Part shown: piece after piece, positions 62,611-64,000 of the stretch | Position numbering within the stretch: the stretch's first letter is position 1 | Layout: the number at the start of each line of letters is the position of its first letter | NCBI GenBank assembly: GCA_951799405.1 | Contig: OX637343.1 | Location: 3,720,001 to 3,784,000, forward strand | Length of the DNA stretch: 64,000 nucleotides | DNA from: Agapetus fuscipes | Taxonomy: Eukaryota; Arthropoda; Insecta; Trichoptera; Glossosomatidae | Direction: 5' to 3' | Notes under the pieces: model-generated | Told to the model about the DNA's origin: nothing | The model's input: the letters and a program-made list of their open reading frames with translations, nothing else | The model's database searches: none | Position numbers and translations under genes: made by a program

Positions 62611-63426
62611 TTTCCAATTTGTACTTACCTTTGTACCTTCTTTATGCACCCAGTATGCATCTCCTATCACCAGTGGCAGCCACTGAATTGCCGTTGTGCT
62701 TGAAGCAGGCCTGCAAGAGTGCACTTTTCACCTATTAGGAGGCACACTGACATATTTTCCGAGTCTCGGATAGCCCTGCTGTTACACAGGGTGCTCTGCC
62801 TACTGTCAAATAGCCCCTATTTCTGCAAGTTTGTCTTACATCTCGTTACCCCGGTCCGAAGTCTGTTAAGGGCTCTCTAAATGCCATATTGGAGAAGATT
62901 GTTAAGTGGGATATTCTTGGCTGATTTCATCCACATTTTGCCATTACTCCACAGTCTCAGATGTCTCTGGTCTGGGGTGACGGTCAGCCTTTTGGCCTTT
63001 TGTCCAATGGAACTCCTGGACTTGAGTCATTTGTGGTGAACCTTTGTGACGTCTCTAGATAAAGGCACATCACATCAATACTGAAGAGTCATTCTGTAAT
63101 ATATTGACTAACAAAAAAAGTCTGTTTAAAAAGAGTAGTCATTTACCTAATATATTATACTGAATAAACTGTTAAAAGAACATACCTGAATTCATCTTGA
63201 TGTGATTTTATTTCATCCTGTTTTTTATTTAATTTACAATGCCTAACACCAGCAAAAGGGTTTTTCCTTTACATAAATTTTGGAAAAAAAACACAGTTTA
63301 CAATTTCTTCTCTAAGTGCATAGGAAATGAGTTTTTCTTAATTTTAAAAATGACTAAAGAAAACCAATTTCCTTTATTAAAAACACTGTTTTATTTCCCC
63401 GTACTATTTAATTACAAATTATGAGC
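62611..63426. other. Stretch without recognised gene
   Basis: No supported coding frame. Short reading frames here lack splice or family support. Confidence 0.4.
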
Positions 63427-63460
63427 ATTTTTGGTCTTCAGACCGTCATCAAATAAGCGA
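63427..63460 (-). mobile_element. PLE-like core fragment
   Basis: Minus strand: 'tttgatgacggtctgaagaccaaaaatgctc': TGATGA, a 4-bp stem (GGTC/GACC) with loop TGAA, then AAAA. It resembles the cores at 33844 and 51968. Confidence 0.45.
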
Positions 63461-63504
63461 AAGGTTTTTTTTTTGTCATCGATGATTTTGTCTGTTTTTA
63501 CTTT

Positions 63505-63595
63505 AATTTCTTAAGGAATTGCATGCAGGAGACACCCTAGATTTCAGAGACTCTGGGGGTCTATGAAACTTGTTGTACTTCCGCAGAGGTGCTTG
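63505..63595 (-). mobile_element. LINE-B-type 3' tail
   Basis: Minus strand: 'cacctctgcggaagtacaacaagtttcatagacccccagagtctctgaaatctagggtgtctcc' and 'aattccttaagaaatt'. Confidence 0.7.
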
Positions 63596-64000
63596 ATTTT
63601 TAACGGAGCATTTTGGTTCATCTGACACAAATAATGAGAATTATCCAGGCGTCCTTAGGCTTCCAGCAAAAAGTACAACTGCGGATGTGATCAGACATGG
63701 ACTGGGATGGGAAGATGAGTAAGGAAGAATACTAACTTAGTGCTTCGGGTGTTGGACTGGAAGATCGCTATCATGGGAGACGTGGGAGAGGAGGAGTGGG
63801 TATGTGAAGAGAAGAGGAAATTATTGAATGAATAAAAAATACTTAATTTTTTAGTGGAAATAAATAAAATTTTGCTGTGTATTACTTGTAATAGATTTAC
63901 TGTTAGCAATAAATCATGTCCTTTAATAATTACTAGTATTAAAATTATTACCTCAGAACTTCGAAAAAGACAAAATTGTGACATCACACAAAGTTGCCTC
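63596..64000. other. Right-end stretch without recognised gene
   Basis: No coding frame, tRNA or family repeat recognised up to the window edge. Confidence 0.4.

Noticed and set aside
1..64000. CRISPR arrays, operons or bacterial signals
   Set aside because: None are present; introns, poly(A) signals and SINEs show a eukaryotic genome.

Overview
The window is a stretch of animal nuclear genome, most likely from an insect. The main genes are split by many spliceosomal introns and the DNA is AT-rich. Most of the space between exons is decayed mobile DNA: SINEs, 3' pieces of LINEs, hAT, piggyBac, mariner and many short inverted-repeat elements. No sequence visible here fixes the species or the insect order.

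Genes, left to right. (1) 2606-4643 (-): a two-exon gene for a putative secreted acidic protein. (2) 8513-30974 (-): a complete 24-exon gene for exportin-7 (XPO7/RanBP16), 1101 codons before the stop. The exon phases close exactly and two introns have GC-AG ends. (3) 31412-33564 (+): a possible small gene (88 codons) divergent from XPO7, whose last exon would be shared with the next gene. (4) 33577-50171 (+): a 12-exon gene for a 624-residue acidic protein with two C-terminal C2H2 zinc fingers. (5) 56286-58927 (+): a two-exon gene for a 533-residue protein with 14 consecutive C2H2 fingers. XPO7 acts in Ran-dependent nuclear transport and the two finger proteins probably bind DNA. Nothing indicates that these genes share a pathway.

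Repeats are named here for convenience. REP1: about 250 bp, more than 20 copies, ends in (TTAGA)n. SINE-5T: tRNA-like head, in two copies preceded by a 5S rRNA-like segment, and carrying one of two different 3' tails. SINE-T: another tRNA-headed SINE of about 330 bp. HARB-M: three inverted-repeat elements with 3-bp target duplications. PLE-H: hairpin elements with a Penelope-like, hammerhead-like core. REP4, REP6, REP7, REP8, REP13 and REP15: other families with at least two copies here. LINE-A, LINE-B and LINE-C: 3' ends of three non-LTR retrotransposons.

Main points of the hunt: a 5S-tRNA chimeric SINE whose copies carry either a LINE-A-like or a LINE-B-like tail; a tRNA head fused directly to the LINE-A 3' end; a possible two-cistron transcript at 31412-50171; two GC-AG introns and a decayed partial exon duplication in XPO7; and several insertions dated or nested by perfect target-site duplications.
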